Source of the DNA: an uncultured Bacteroidota bacterium
GTDB taxonomy: Bacteria > Bacteroidota > Bacteroidia > Flavobacteriales > Flavobacteriaceae
Length of the DNA stretch: 64,000 nt
Assembly: GCA_902619315.1 (NCBI GenBank)
Contig: CACNDW010000009.1
Span: 1-64,000, forward strand
Direction of reading: 5' to 3'
Shown: piece after piece, positions 29,541 through 37,803 of the stretch
Layout of the letters: each line of letters begins with the position of its first letter
How positions within the stretch are numbered: position 1 is the stretch's first letter
Translations under genes and position numbers: made by a program
Notes under the pieces: generated by a model
Told to the model about the DNA's origin: nothing
Seen by the model: only the letters and a program-made list of their open reading frames with translations
Databases searched by the model: none

Positions 29541-30704
29541 TTATGATTTTAAAAAATTACGAGCTATGACCAGTTTTTGGATCTCACTTGTTCCTTCACC
29601 TATCGTACATAATTTAGAATCACGGTAGAATTTTTCAACGGGGAAATCTTTAATAAAACCATAACCACCGTGGACTTGGACAGCATTACTAGCGACTTTA
29701 ACACATACCTCAGAGGAAAATAATTTTGCCATCGCTCCTATTTGCGTCACATTTTTTCCTTGATTTTTGTCTTCCCCTGCCTGATGAGTCAACAAACTTG
29801 CCGCCTCGATTTCTGTAGCCATTTCGGCCAACATAAAGGAAATTCCTTGAAAGGCTCCAATGGGCTTGCCAAATTGTTCTCGTTCATTTGCATATTTTAC
29901 TGACGCCTCAAAAGCTCCTTTGGCAATTCCCAAAGAAAGTGCAGCAATAGAAATTCTTCCTCCATCCAATATTTTCATAGATTGAATAAATCCCTCGCCA
30001 ATATCTCCCAGACGATTGCTGTCTGGAACAATACAATTTTCAAAAACCATTTCGGCGGTTTCCGAAGCACGCATTCCCAATTTATTCTCTACTTTTCCTG
30101 AACTGAAACCCGGCGTACCTTTTTCAACTACAAAGCTGGTCATTCCGTGACTGTCTCCTTTTTCTCCATTTTTGAAAATAACAACAGCCAAGTCACAGGA
30201 CTTACCATGGGTAATGAAGTTTTTAGTTCCGTTCAAGATCCATTGGTCACCTTGTTTTTTAGCAGTAGCATTCATGCCTTTTGCATCAGAGCCTGTGTTA
30301 TACTCGGTCAATCCCCATGCACCTATCCACTGACCAGTGGCCAATTTCGGCAACCATTTCATGCGTTGTTCCTCATTTCCAAAAAGGTAAACGTGTTGGG
30401 CAGCAAGCGAATTGTGGGCCGCCAATGATAAACCTATGGAGGGATCAACTTTTGAAATTTCTTCGATTACAGCAATATACTCGTGATAACCCATACCAGA
30501 ACCACCATAGATTTCAGGGATCAACAACCCCATAAAACCTAATTCTCCAGCTTTTCTTAAAACAGTTGCAGGAAAAAATTGTGACTCATCCCAATCCATC
30601 ACATTAGGACGAATATATTGTTCTGAAAAATGTTTTGCCGACTCAATGACCATTTTTGTGGTCTCTCCATAATTCATACTCACCGTTCTGTCTATCTCAA
30701 ACAT
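29541..30704 (-). CDS. Acyl-CoA dehydrogenase
   Basis: A 387-residue FAD-dependent acyl-CoA dehydrogenase that makes the alpha-beta double bond of an acyl-CoA. Visible: GAWGLTEYNTGSDAKGM (FAD/substrate loop), the QVHGGYGFIKDFPVEK segment, and IGEGTSEIQ, whose Glu is the likely catalytic base. It resembles short- or branched-chain members more than long-chain ones; the substrate is not certain. Start: ATG 30704 is used, but ATG 30677 is possible. It stands alone, 75 bp upstream of rpsU, which has its own promoter. Confidence 0.92.
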   Translation of the reverse strand: MFEIDRTVSMNYGETTKMVIESAKHFSEQYIRPNVMDWDESQFFPATVLRKAGELGFMGLLIPEIYGGSGMGYHEYIAVIEEISKVDPSIGLSLAAHNSLAAQHVYLFGNEEQRMKWLPKLATGQWIGAWGLTEYNTGSDAKGMNATAKKQGDQWILNGTKNFITHGKSCDLAVVIFKNGEKGDSHGMTSFVVEKGTPGFSSGKVENKLGMRASETAEMVFENCIVPDSNRLGDIGEGFIQSMKILDGGRISIAALSLGIAKGAFEASVKYANEREQFGKPIGAFQGISFMLAEMATEIEAASLLTHQAGEDKNQGKNVTQIGAMAKLFSSEVCVKVASNAVQVHGGYGFIKDFPVEKFYRDSKLCTIGEGTSEIQKLVIARNFLKS

Positions 30705-30961
30705 ATTCTTAAAATGTCTGTAAATATAAACTTATTCTATTTATTTTCAATGAGCCAAATCCCTCAATATTTTGAAAATCACAAAATCCAATTCTTTATA
30801 ATTAAGTTATTTGGTCCAGCTTTTACTACTCATAAGTTGAATTGACCTAATCAAAGATTTTAGATTGCGAAGATTTAACCGAGGGAAGTTTAAATTAGTG
30901 TGTTCCGTTTTCCTTGTTTTATAAAAATGAAAAAGCCTAATATTTAATTGATTGGTTGGGG

Positions 30962-32572
30962 TCATTCTTGGTTACTCTTGATGGCAGCCAGGTAGATGTT
31001 TAATTCTTCTTTTACTTTGGGATAAAGAAGTATCAAGCCAATCATATTAGGAAAAACTAGGGCCAAAATCATAGCGTCGGAAAAGGTCCAAACCGCAGAC
31101 ATATCTCCGGCAGCACCAATAACTATAAATATCAAAAATAATATTTTGTAAGAAAGGTCAGCAACTTTACTCTTACCAAAAACAAACATCCATGACTGTA
31201 ATCCATAGTAGGACCATGAGATCATAGTTGAAATGGCAAACAACACTACGGCAATAGTTAAAAATGGACCTGAAAAAGCAATGTATTTCGAAAATGCAGC
31301 AGCCGTAATTCCAGCTCCTTCAACAGGAACTCCATCTATAATAACCTTTCCACCCACACCACCATAGTCAAAAACAGCACTGTCCCCATTAAATATGATG
31401 ATAACCAAAGCAGTCATGGTACAGATTACAACGGTGTCAATAAAAGGCTCTAAAAGTGCTACCAATCCCTCCGAGGCGGGGTATTTTGTCATAACTGCAG
31501 CATGAGCAATAGAAGCTGATCCTGCCCCTGCCTCATTGGAAAATGCTGCACGACGAAAACCAGTAATCAAAACTCCCAAAAGACCACCCAAGCCTGCTTC
31601 AGGACTAAAGGCTTGGGAAAAAATCATAACAAAAGCATCATCTACATAACTAAAATTACTTCCTATAATATAAACACATGCAAACACATAAATCAATGCC
31701 ATAAAGGGAACAATTTTTTCTGTAACAGATGCAATTCGCTTTATCCCTCCTATAATTATAATACCCACAAATACCATCATTATCAATCCGATTATAGTTC
31801 TGGCACTGCCTCCAGTCATTCCAAAGGAATTGACTAATTGCATAGCTGCTTGATTGGACTGAGCAGCATTTCCCCCTCCAAAAGAGGCTCCGATGCAAAG
31901 TACTGCAAAAGTGATTGCCAAAAACTTTCCTATTTTACTCATCCCGCGTTCTTTCAAACCCTTGATCAAATAATACATTGGGCCACCATATATAGTACCG
32001 TCAATACCAACATCTCTATACCTTACCCCAAGGGTGCATTCAACAAACTTAGTTGACATCCCCAACAGCCCGCAGAGAATCATCCAAAATGTAGCACCAG
32101 GACCTCCTACGGCAATTGCCAGCGCCACTCCCGCGATATTTCCGTTACCTACAGTTCCTGAAACAGCTGTGGCAAGGGCTTGGAAATGATTCACTTCCCC
32201 GTGCAGACTTTTGACACTTGTCTTTTCCCCAATGTCACCCTTTATGTCAAAATCTTGAGCTTTGGATTCATAGTTGTCCAATGCATCATAGTTACCTCTC
32301 ACTGTTCTAATAGCTGTAGGGAAATGCCTGAAATTCACGAATCCAAAATAAAGTGTAAAAAATAATGCACCCCCGACCAGTAAAATTATTATTGTCGGAA
32401 TAGAAGTTCCAGGAAAATCGTGTAAAACAACTGAACCCCACCAATTAGCGACGGGTGTAAATGCCTCATTAATTCTATCATCCAAGCCTTGTTGTTGTGC
32501 TCTTACAGTAAGTGGGGCCAAAGTCATTAAGATTAATAAATAGATAATTTTGGAAAGTGAGGTATGCTTCAT
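30962..32572 (-). CDS. Alanine/glycine:cation symporter (AGCS family)
   Basis: A 536-residue inner-membrane transporter that takes up alanine or glycine with Na+ or H+. The family signature lies in SGTVGNGNIAGVALAI, with ten or so transmembrane helices and SNEAGAGSASIAHAA in the core. The N-terminus carries an extra signal-like hydrophobic stretch ending TVRAQQQG, so the mature protein may begin after it, a feature seen in Bacteroidota members. A roughly 45-residue hydrophilic insert (RGNYDALDNYESKAQ onward) follows the first core helix. It is monocistronic by spacing. Confidence 0.93.
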   Translation of the reverse strand: MKHTSLSKIIYLLILMTLAPLTVRAQQQGLDDRINEAFTPVANWWGSVVLHDFPGTSIPTIIILLVGGALFFTLYFGFVNFRHFPTAIRTVRGNYDALDNYESKAQDFDIKGDIGEKTSVKSLHGEVNHFQALATAVSGTVGNGNIAGVALAIAVGGPGATFWMILCGLLGMSTKFVECTLGVRYRDVGIDGTIYGGPMYYLIKGLKERGMSKIGKFLAITFAVLCIGASFGGGNAAQSNQAAMQLVNSFGMTGGSARTIIGLIMMVFVGIIIIGGIKRIASVTEKIVPFMALIYVFACVYIIGSNFSYVDDAFVMIFSQAFSPEAGLGGLLGVLITGFRRAAFSNEAGAGSASIAHAAVMTKYPASEGLVALLEPFIDTVVICTMTALVIIIFNGDSAVFDYGGVGGKVIIDGVPVEGAGITAAAFSKYIAFSGPFLTIAVVLFAISTMISWSYYGLQSWMFVFGKSKVADLSYKILFLIFIVIGAAGDMSAVWTFSDAMILALVFPNMIGLILLYPKVKEELNIYLAAIKSNQE

Positions 32573-32870
32573 GATTTATCTTGTCTGTTGATTTTTGCAA
32601 TATGCTAAAAACCTGGGGAAAATCAAATTATTAGAAATTAAACATTGAATTTAATTTGCTGAACTATTCCATCCAACAAAAAAAATAAGTTGAAAATGGA
32701 CTATAATTTTAGATCAACATTTGAAATGATTATTAATTATCATTGGGTATTGGAAACACAAATCATTATTGTTGAATTTTAGTGGATTTACTATTCGGAT
32801 AGATAGCGATTAAGAATTTTTATTTGGGATATCACTATAAACTTCTAGAATTTGGACAAATGATTAAATA
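32573..32870. other. Intergenic region without evident gene
   Basis: About 300 bp between the PspC-like gene and the AGCS gene. AT-rich with scattered ATTATT-like runs; no open frame, hairpin or promoter box that I would call. Confidence 0.4.
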
Positions 32871-33098
32871 TTACAGGTCAAATACGGATGTTCTTTTCGT
32901 GTAGATCAAGTCTTTGAGTTTGAGCCAAAAAGCCAAGGTCAAATAAATGAGAAAGCCTCCAACTAGTGTAGTGAAAGAAGCGTAAATAAAAAACAAACGA
33001 ACACTCTTAACATTCATGCCCAAAAAATCTGCCAAGCGGGTGGACACAGTAAAGCCATATTTTTCAAAAAAATGACGCAATGTATTGAACTGACTCAT
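32871..33098 (-). CDS. PspC-domain small membrane protein
   Basis: A 75-residue protein of the PspC type: an N-terminal amphipathic part (FFEKYGFTVSTRLADFLGM, then VKSVRLFFIY) and a transmembrane helix (about residues 35-58) with the tail FWLKLKDLIYTKR. PspC proteins take part in envelope stress responses in other bacteria. Stand-alone short versions like this are common in Flavobacteriia; no pspA or pspF is nearby, so a phage-shock role is not shown. Confidence 0.85.
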   Translation of the reverse strand: MSQFNTLRHFFEKYGFTVSTRLADFLGMNVKSVRLFFIYASFTTLVGGFLIYLTLAFWLKLKDLIYTKRTSVFDL

Positions 33099-33224
33099 AA
33101 AGATAATTTAGAAGTTTAAAAATTAAACTTAGTTAACAACTGAGGAATAGTATTTTGTAGGGCGGCATTAAAAAACCAAAGTCTTCTTTAATCATAATTT
33201 AGGACAATAACTTAAAGGAATTAA

Positions 33225-33530
33225 CTAAGAGGAGGCTTCTTCCCATTTCATAAAACCACCAAGTAAATTATAGGTTGTAAATATGCCTATCTGATTCATC
33301 AATTGACAGGCCTGAGAACTTCGACCGCCAGATCTACAATAAACATAATAGTTTTTATTTGGATCCAAAGACTTAATTGACTCAATAAATTTCTCGGCTT
33401 GGAGAATATCAATTAATTTTGCATTTGGTATATGACCTTCATGATATTCCTCAATTGTTCTCACATCCAGCAAAAAGGAATTTTCATCGCTTTCAATTTT
33501 ATTTTTCCACTCCTCTTGTGATAAATTCAT
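33225..33530 (-). CDS. Rhodanese-like sulfurtransferase domain protein
   Basis: A 101-residue single rhodanese domain with LLDVRTIEEYHEGHIPNA and the active-site loop CRSGGRS, in which the Cys would carry a persulfide. There is no signal peptide, so it is cytoplasmic. It is divergent from the MarR-YceI pair across 103 bp that hold the marR palindromes, so shared control is possible. Confidence 0.9.
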   Translation of the reverse strand: MNLSQEEWKNKIESDENSFLLDVRTIEEYHEGHIPNAKLIDILQAEKFIESIKSLDPNKNYYVYCRSGGRSSQACQLMNQIGIFTTYNLLGGFMKWEEASS

Positions 33531-33541
33531 AATTTTTAATT

Positions 33542-33549
33542 CAAAATTA
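33542..33549 (-). promoter_or_regulatory. -7 box of the rhodanese gene
   Basis: TAATTTTG on the minus strand matches TAnnTTTG and ends 11 bp before the ATG at 33530. No -33 at normal spacing. Confidence 0.4.
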
Positions 33550-33599
33550 ATATTCTAAAGCAAAAAAATAAATTTTCTAGGAAATTTGTAATTTTATTT

Positions 33600-33631
33600 T
33601 ACATTTGTGTAAACAAATATTGTAGTTACAA
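33600..33631 (+). promoter_or_regulatory. marR promoter with two palindromes (putative MarR operator)
   Basis: A -7 box TACATTTG (33600-33607) is overlapped by ATTTGT-GTAA-ACAAAT (33603-33618) and followed at once by TTGTA-GT-TACAA (33620-33631), which ends 2 bp before the marR ATG. MarR dimers bind palindromes of about this size, and sites at the -7 box and start codon would suit self-repression. The regulator-site link is inferred. Confidence 0.5.
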
Positions 33632-33633
33632 AT

Positions 33634-34065
33634 ATGGAATCTTTAGAATTAGCTAAAAACACTGTAGTAGGAATTCTTAAAGCAGGATCTAAAGTTGAAG
33701 AACATATAGGAGAAGTACTAAAGACCTTCGATATTTCGTTACAACAGTTCAATGTACTAAGAATTTTAAGGGGGCGCAAGGGAAAACCCGCAAATTTGCA
33801 AACCGTACAAAAAAGAATGATTCACAAAATGAGCAACACCACACGTTTGGTAGACAAATTAATTATAAAGAAATTAGTAGTTCGCAAAACTTGTAAAGAA
33901 AATAGAAGAAAAATTGAAATCACAATTACCGACCTAGGTTTGGATGTTTTGAGTAATCTCGATACGAAAATCCAGAAAACGGAGGCTATTATTTTGAAAC
34001 AGCTAAGCCTTGAAGAACAAAAAACTCTTAGAAATTTAATTAATAAAATAACTTTGAATCAGTAA
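33634..34065 (+). CDS. MarR-family transcriptional regulator
   Basis: A 143-residue winged-helix regulator: helices at both ends for dimerisation, recognition region KPANLQTVQKRMIHKMSNTT, and a wing around KTCKENRRKIEITITDLG. It is 17 bp upstream of the YceI gene and would share its transcript. Palindromes over its promoter suggest autoregulation. The ligand is unknown. Confidence 0.88.
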   Translation: MESLELAKNTVVGILKAGSKVEEHIGEVLKTFDISLQQFNVLRILRGRKGKPANLQTVQKRMIHKMSNTTRLVDKLIIKKLVVRKTCKENRRKIEITITDLGLDVLSNLDTKIQKTEAIILKQLSLEEQKTLRNLINKITLNQ

Positions 34066-34082
34066 TATTTAAACCTTCAATA

Positions 34083-34661
34083 ATGAAAACAACTTTTAAA
34101 TTTATAATCACTATAACTTTGACTTTAATTATCATAAGCTTTTCATATTCTCAAAGCCTTACTGTTAATAAAACACAATCTTTAATACGTTGGTATGGTG
34201 AAGAACTCACAGGAAAAACTCATTTTGGCAATCTCAGTTTTAAAGAAGGACGGATCGAGCTACAAGATGGTCTGATTATCGGAGGAAATTTTGTGGTAAA
34301 TATGACCTCACTGAGCGTTGAGGATTTATCAGGTGGTGCAAAAGCAAGACTTGAGGGTCACCTTAGGTCAGATGATTTTTTTAGTGTCGACAAATATCCC
34401 GAAGCAACCTTGAAAATTAGTCAAAAAGCAAAAGTTGAAGGAGATGTACAGAAACTATATGGTGAATTAACTATAAAGGGCATCAAACACGCTGTTGATT
34501 TTTCCGTAATTTTAGTAGATAAAAAAACTGCAACAGCAAATTTGACCTTTGATCGCTCAAAATACAACGTTCGTTTTCGCTCAGGTTCATTTTTTGAAAA
34601 CCTTGGCGACAAATTAATTTTAGACGATATCAGAATGGAAGTTAGCCTTCAGTGGAATTAG
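34083..34661 (+). CDS. YceI-family lipocalin-like protein
   Basis: A 192-residue exported protein with a signal peptide (about residues 1-23, ending SYSQS) and the YceI beta-barrel (SLIRWYGEELTGKTHFGNL, HLRSDDFFSVDKYPEATLKI, GELTIKGIKHAVDF). YceI proteins bind isoprenoid or amphiphilic ligands in the periplasm. It is the second gene of the marR transcript, an arrangement I recall from other Flavobacteriia. Confidence 0.9.
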   Translation: MKTTFKFIITITLTLIIISFSYSQSLTVNKTQSLIRWYGEELTGKTHFGNLSFKEGRIELQDGLIIGGNFVVNMTSLSVEDLSGGAKARLEGHLRSDDFFSVDKYPEATLKISQKAKVEGDVQKLYGELTIKGIKHAVDFSVILVDKKTATANLTFDRSKYNVRFRSGSFFENLGDKLILDDIRMEVSLQWN

Positions 34662-34682
34662 GCTGAAAAAATCAATATTAGG

Positions 34683-34712
34683 TTGCATTAATGTTTTTTT
34701 CATTTATATTTG
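34683..34712 (+). promoter_or_regulatory. trp operon promoter
   Basis: TTG (34683-34685), a 19-bp spacer, then TATATTTG (34705-34712): an exact flavobacterial promoter. Transcription should start about 5-7 bp later, that is at or next to the leader-peptide ATG (34717), so the leader may be translated without a 5' untranslated region. Confidence 0.7.
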
Positions 34713-34716
34713 CCCA

Positions 34717-34764
34717 ATGAAAATTAAAAATGTTAAAATAAACTGGTGGATCGAAATGTCATAA
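34717..34764 (+). CDS. trpL: trp leader peptide with tandem Trp codons
   Basis: A 15-residue frame, MKIKNVKINWWIEMS, with two adjacent TGG codons (34744-34749) and a TAA stop. It lies between the trp promoter and an antiterminator/terminator pair. Trp codons are rare, so two in a row in a short frame here is strong evidence for a ribosome-stalling leader of the E. coli trpL kind. There is no Shine-Dalgarno sequence; initiation may be leaderless. The name is given by role, not homology. Confidence 0.75.
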   Translation: MKIKNVKINWWIEMS

Positions 34765-34769
34765 ACAAT

Positions 34770-34811
34770 TCGTGATACACTAATATCTATACAAAAGGCT
34801 TGTCATCACGA
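34770..34811 (+). promoter_or_regulatory. trp antiterminator pairing
   Basis: TCGTGATACA (34770-34779) can pair with TGTCATCACGA (34801-34811), ten base pairs with one bulged C at 34804. The pairing uses parts of both arms and the loop of the terminator, so the two structures exclude each other. A ribosome stalled on the Trp codons leaves 34770 onward free; a ribosome at the stop codon would cover it. Confidence 0.6.
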
Positions 34812-34823
34812 CAAGCCTTTTTT
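34793..34823 (+). terminator. trp attenuator terminator
   Basis: Stem AAAAGGCTTGTC / GACAAGCCTTTT (12 bp, 8 of them from GGCTTGTC), loop ATCAC, with a run of six T from 34818. It lies 12 bp before the trpE ATG, where it can only be regulatory. Confidence 0.85.
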
Positions 34824-34834
34824 AATTTTACAAC

Positions 34835-36238
34835 ATGAGTAAAAGGTTTAAATTACATTCCGAGCACCAAAAAATTCTTGCAGATACTCTCACCCCTGTT
34901 AGCGTCTATCTCAAAATCAGAGATCAATTTCCCCATAGCTTACTGCTAGAGAGTAGCGACTATGATGCCCGAGCCAATAACTTCTCCTACATCTGTTGCA
35001 ACCCAATTGCCAGCCTGAGTGTCAGTGGTGCAAAAATCACCTATAAATATCCCAACGAAATTAATCAAGAAAAAAGATTGACTGCAGTAGATCAAGTCCC
35101 CCAGTTAGTTCAAGATTTTGCGCAGCAATTCGAGTCAAAAAAATTCCCTTTCAAATTCATCACCAACGGACTTTTTGGATTCATCGCACATGAAGCAGTC
35201 GCCCACTTTGAAAATTTGACTCTTAGAAAAGACAAAGACAATCTGGAGCTACCTGAAATCTATTATGCCGTTTACCAAAATATTATCGCGATCAGTCTTT
35301 TTAATCATGAGGCACATTTGTTTTCTCACAGTTATGATGGGCTGAACAACCTGGATGAGATTGAAAGAATTCTCAAAAAAGGCAACACCGCATCATATCA
35401 ATTCAAAAAACAAGGTGAAAAATCATCAAACCTCTCAGATGAAGAGTTCATCTCGCTTGTCAATAAGGCCAAGGAACACTGTTTTAGGGGGGATGTTTTT
35501 CAGTTGGTGCTTTCACGCCAATTTTCGCAGGGCTTTTCGGGAGACGAATTCAATGTTTACCGCACATTGAGATCCATTAACCCCTCGCCTTATCTTTTCT
35601 TTTTTGACTACGGTGATTTTAAAATTTTTGGGAGCTCTCCCGAGGCACAGCTGGTGGTTAAACAAGGCAAAGCTGAAATTCACCCAATTGCCGGTACTTT
35701 TAAAAGAACGGGCAATGATCAGGAAGACTTAGCCTCGGCTGAACTTTTGGCATCCGATCCCAAAGAAAACAGTGAACATGTAATGCTGGTTGATCTCGCT
35801 CGTAACGACCTCAGCCGAAACGGCAACGAAGTTGTCGTAGAAAAAAATAGGGAAATACAATTTTTCTCCCACGTGATCCACTTGGTTTCTAAAGTTACCG
35901 CTTATCTCAAATCCAATACTAAAACCTTTCAAGTGGTAGCTGATACTTTCCCTGCGGGAACCTTAAGCGGCGCACCAAAACATATGGCCCTTCAGCTGAT
36001 TGATCGCTACGAAAACACCGCCAGAAATGCCTATGGAGGAGCATTGGGGTATATGGATTTTGAAGGCAACTTCAACCACTGCATCATCATTCGTTCTTTT
36101 ACAAGTAAAAACCAACAACTCCACTATCAAGCGGGAGCAGGCATAGTGTCTAAATCCACACCGGAAAACGAACTACAAGAGATATACAATAAATTGAGGG
36201 CCTTGGACAAAGCCTTAGAAATGGCTGAAAAATTATAA
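34835..36238 (+). CDS. trpE: Anthranilate synthase component I
   Basis: A 467-residue chorismate-using enzyme, first step of tryptophan synthesis; TrpG supplies ammonia. The N-terminal LLES (residues 37-40) is the feedback-inhibition motif that binds tryptophan in TrpE. The catalytic half has GSSPEAQLVVK, HPIAGTFKR and AGTLSGAPKHMA. First gene of a seven-gene operon controlled by the upstream attenuator; trpG starts 2 bp after its stop. Confidence 0.95.
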   Translation: MSKRFKLHSEHQKILADTLTPVSVYLKIRDQFPHSLLLESSDYDARANNFSYICCNPIASLSVSGAKITYKYPNEINQEKRLTAVDQVPQLVQDFAQQFESKKFPFKFITNGLFGFIAHEAVAHFENLTLRKDKDNLELPEIYYAVYQNIIAISLFNHEAHLFSHSYDGLNNLDEIERILKKGNTASYQFKKQGEKSSNLSDEEFISLVNKAKEHCFRGDVFQLVLSRQFSQGFSGDEFNVYRTLRSINPSPYLFFFDYGDFKIFGSSPEAQLVVKQGKAEIHPIAGTFKRTGNDQEDLASAELLASDPKENSEHVMLVDLARNDLSRNGNEVVVEKNREIQFFSHVIHLVSKVTAYLKSNTKTFQVVADTFPAGTLSGAPKHMALQLIDRYENTARNAYGGALGYMDFEGNFNHCIIIRSFTSKNQQLHYQAGAGIVSKSTPENELQEIYNKLRALDKALEMAEKL

Positions 36239-36240
36239 GT

Positions 36241-36804
36241 ATGAAAAAAATATTTGTCATTGATAATTACGATTCCTTCACCTACAATTTGGTACATTAC
36301 CTGGAGGAATTGGGAGCCAAAGTCACAGTAAGGCGGAACGATCAATTTGAGCTTTCAGAACCCGAGGAGTATGATTATCTATTACTCTCTCCAGGTCCTG
36401 GTATCCCCGATGAAGCTGGATTGCTAAAGGCAACCATAGAAAGATACGCTTCAACAAAAAAAATTCTCGGGGTGTGTTTAGGTCAACAGGCAATAGCAGA
36501 AGTTTTTGGAGGAAGCCTTGTCAATTTGGATACCGTTTTTCATGGAGTAGCTACATCAGTTAGGGTAGCCGAAGACGACCTCTTGTTTAAGAACTTACCT
36601 CAAAATTTTGATGTAGGAAGATATCACTCATGGGTTGTTCAAACACCATTGCCAAGAGATTTGGTTGCCACCTCTTTTGATGAAAATCAACAATTGATGT
36701 CCCTAAGACACAAAAGCCTGCCTATTAGGGCCGTACAATTTCACCCGGAATCCATTTTGACTCCCTACGGAAAAAAAATACTAGAAAACTGGATTAATAG
36801 CTAA
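36241..36804 (+). CDS. trpG: Anthranilate synthase component II (glutamine amidotransferase)
   Basis: A 187-residue class I glutamine amidotransferase. Nucleophile C79 in GVCLGQQAIAE; the His-Glu pair in VQFHPESI near residue 170; oxyanion segment SPGPGIPDEAG. It feeds ammonia to TrpE. Similar proteins (PabA) also serve folate synthesis, and a double role is possible. Confidence 0.95.
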   Translation: MKKIFVIDNYDSFTYNLVHYLEELGAKVTVRRNDQFELSEPEEYDYLLLSPGPGIPDEAGLLKATIERYASTKKILGVCLGQQAIAEVFGGSLVNLDTVFHGVATSVRVAEDDLLFKNLPQNFDVGRYHSWVVQTPLPRDLVATSFDENQQLMSLRHKSLPIRAVQFHPESILTPYGKKILENWINS

Positions 36805-36807
36805 AAC

Positions 36808-37803
36808 ATGGAAGCCATACTCAACCGCCTGACCCATCACGAAACCTTAGACAGAAAGGAGTCAGAAGGCTTACTAACTGAAATCACAAAGGGAAAGTTC
36901 AACCCCAGTCAAATTGCTTCTTTTTTGACCGTATTCATGATGCGCAGCATCACCCTCGAGGAACTCGAAGGCTTTAGAAAAGCACTGCAAAAGCTTTGTT
37001 TGTTCATCGACTTGAGTGAATTCAATCCGATAGATTTATGCGGAACGGGCGGAGACGGAAAAAACACCTTTAATATCTCTACCCTAGCTTCCTTTGTCAC
37101 TGCAGGAGCTGGAGTTAAGGTTGCGAAACATGGCAATTACGGTGTTTCTTCGGGCTGTGGTTCCAGCAATGTGCTGGAACATCTAGGGATTCGGTTTTCA
37201 AATGATACAGATTTTATCAAACGCTGTATCGATCAAGCGGGAATTTGCACTCTTCACGCCCCTCTCTTTCACCCAGCCATGAAAAATGTTGCTCCTATCC
37301 GAAGGGAACTGGGTGTTAAGACTTTTTTCAACATACTAGGGCCACTGGTCAATCCGACCTTTCCCAAACATCAACTCACAGGGGTTTTTAATTTAGAATT
37401 AGCAAGGCTGTACGGCTACCTCTTCCAAAAAACAGATCAAAATTTTACCATAATACATGCCTTGGATGGTTATGATGAAATTTCACTAACTGGTCCGGCT
37501 AAGGCGATCAGAAATAATGGGGAAAGTATTATTACTCCTCAAGATTTTGGTTTGCTAGCACTGGACGAAAAACAAATAAGTGGTGGTGCAACAGTCCCCT
37601 CCTCTGCTGCCATCTTTAGGGCTATATTGGATGGAAAAGGCAGCCAGGCTCAAAACGACGTAGTCTGTGCCAATGCCGCCATGGCCATAGCTACTGCCAC
37701 CAACTGTACTCCACTGGAGGGTTTTGAAAAAGCAAAAGACTCCCTACTCTCGGGACAAGCAACCAAATCATTTAAAACACTACAAAATCTCAGTGCGTCA
37801 TGA
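36808..37803 (+). CDS. trpD: Anthranilate phosphoribosyltransferase
   Basis: A 331-residue enzyme that joins anthranilate to PRPP. PRPP/Mg-binding CGTGGDGKNTFNIST and KHGNYGVSSGCGSSNVLE are seen, with VAPIRRELGVKTFFNILGPL in the substrate region. Its stop overlaps the trpC start (ATGA at 37800), so the two are coupled. Confidence 0.96.
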   Translation: MEAILNRLTHHETLDRKESEGLLTEITKGKFNPSQIASFLTVFMMRSITLEELEGFRKALQKLCLFIDLSEFNPIDLCGTGGDGKNTFNISTLASFVTAGAGVKVAKHGNYGVSSGCGSSNVLEHLGIRFSNDTDFIKRCIDQAGICTLHAPLFHPAMKNVAPIRRELGVKTFFNILGPLVNPTFPKHQLTGVFNLELARLYGYLFQKTDQNFTIIHALDGYDEISLTGPAKAIRNNGESIITPQDFGLLALDEKQISGGATVPSSAAIFRAILDGKGSQAQNDVVCANAAMAIATATNCTPLEGFEKAKDSLLSGQATKSFKTLQNLSAS

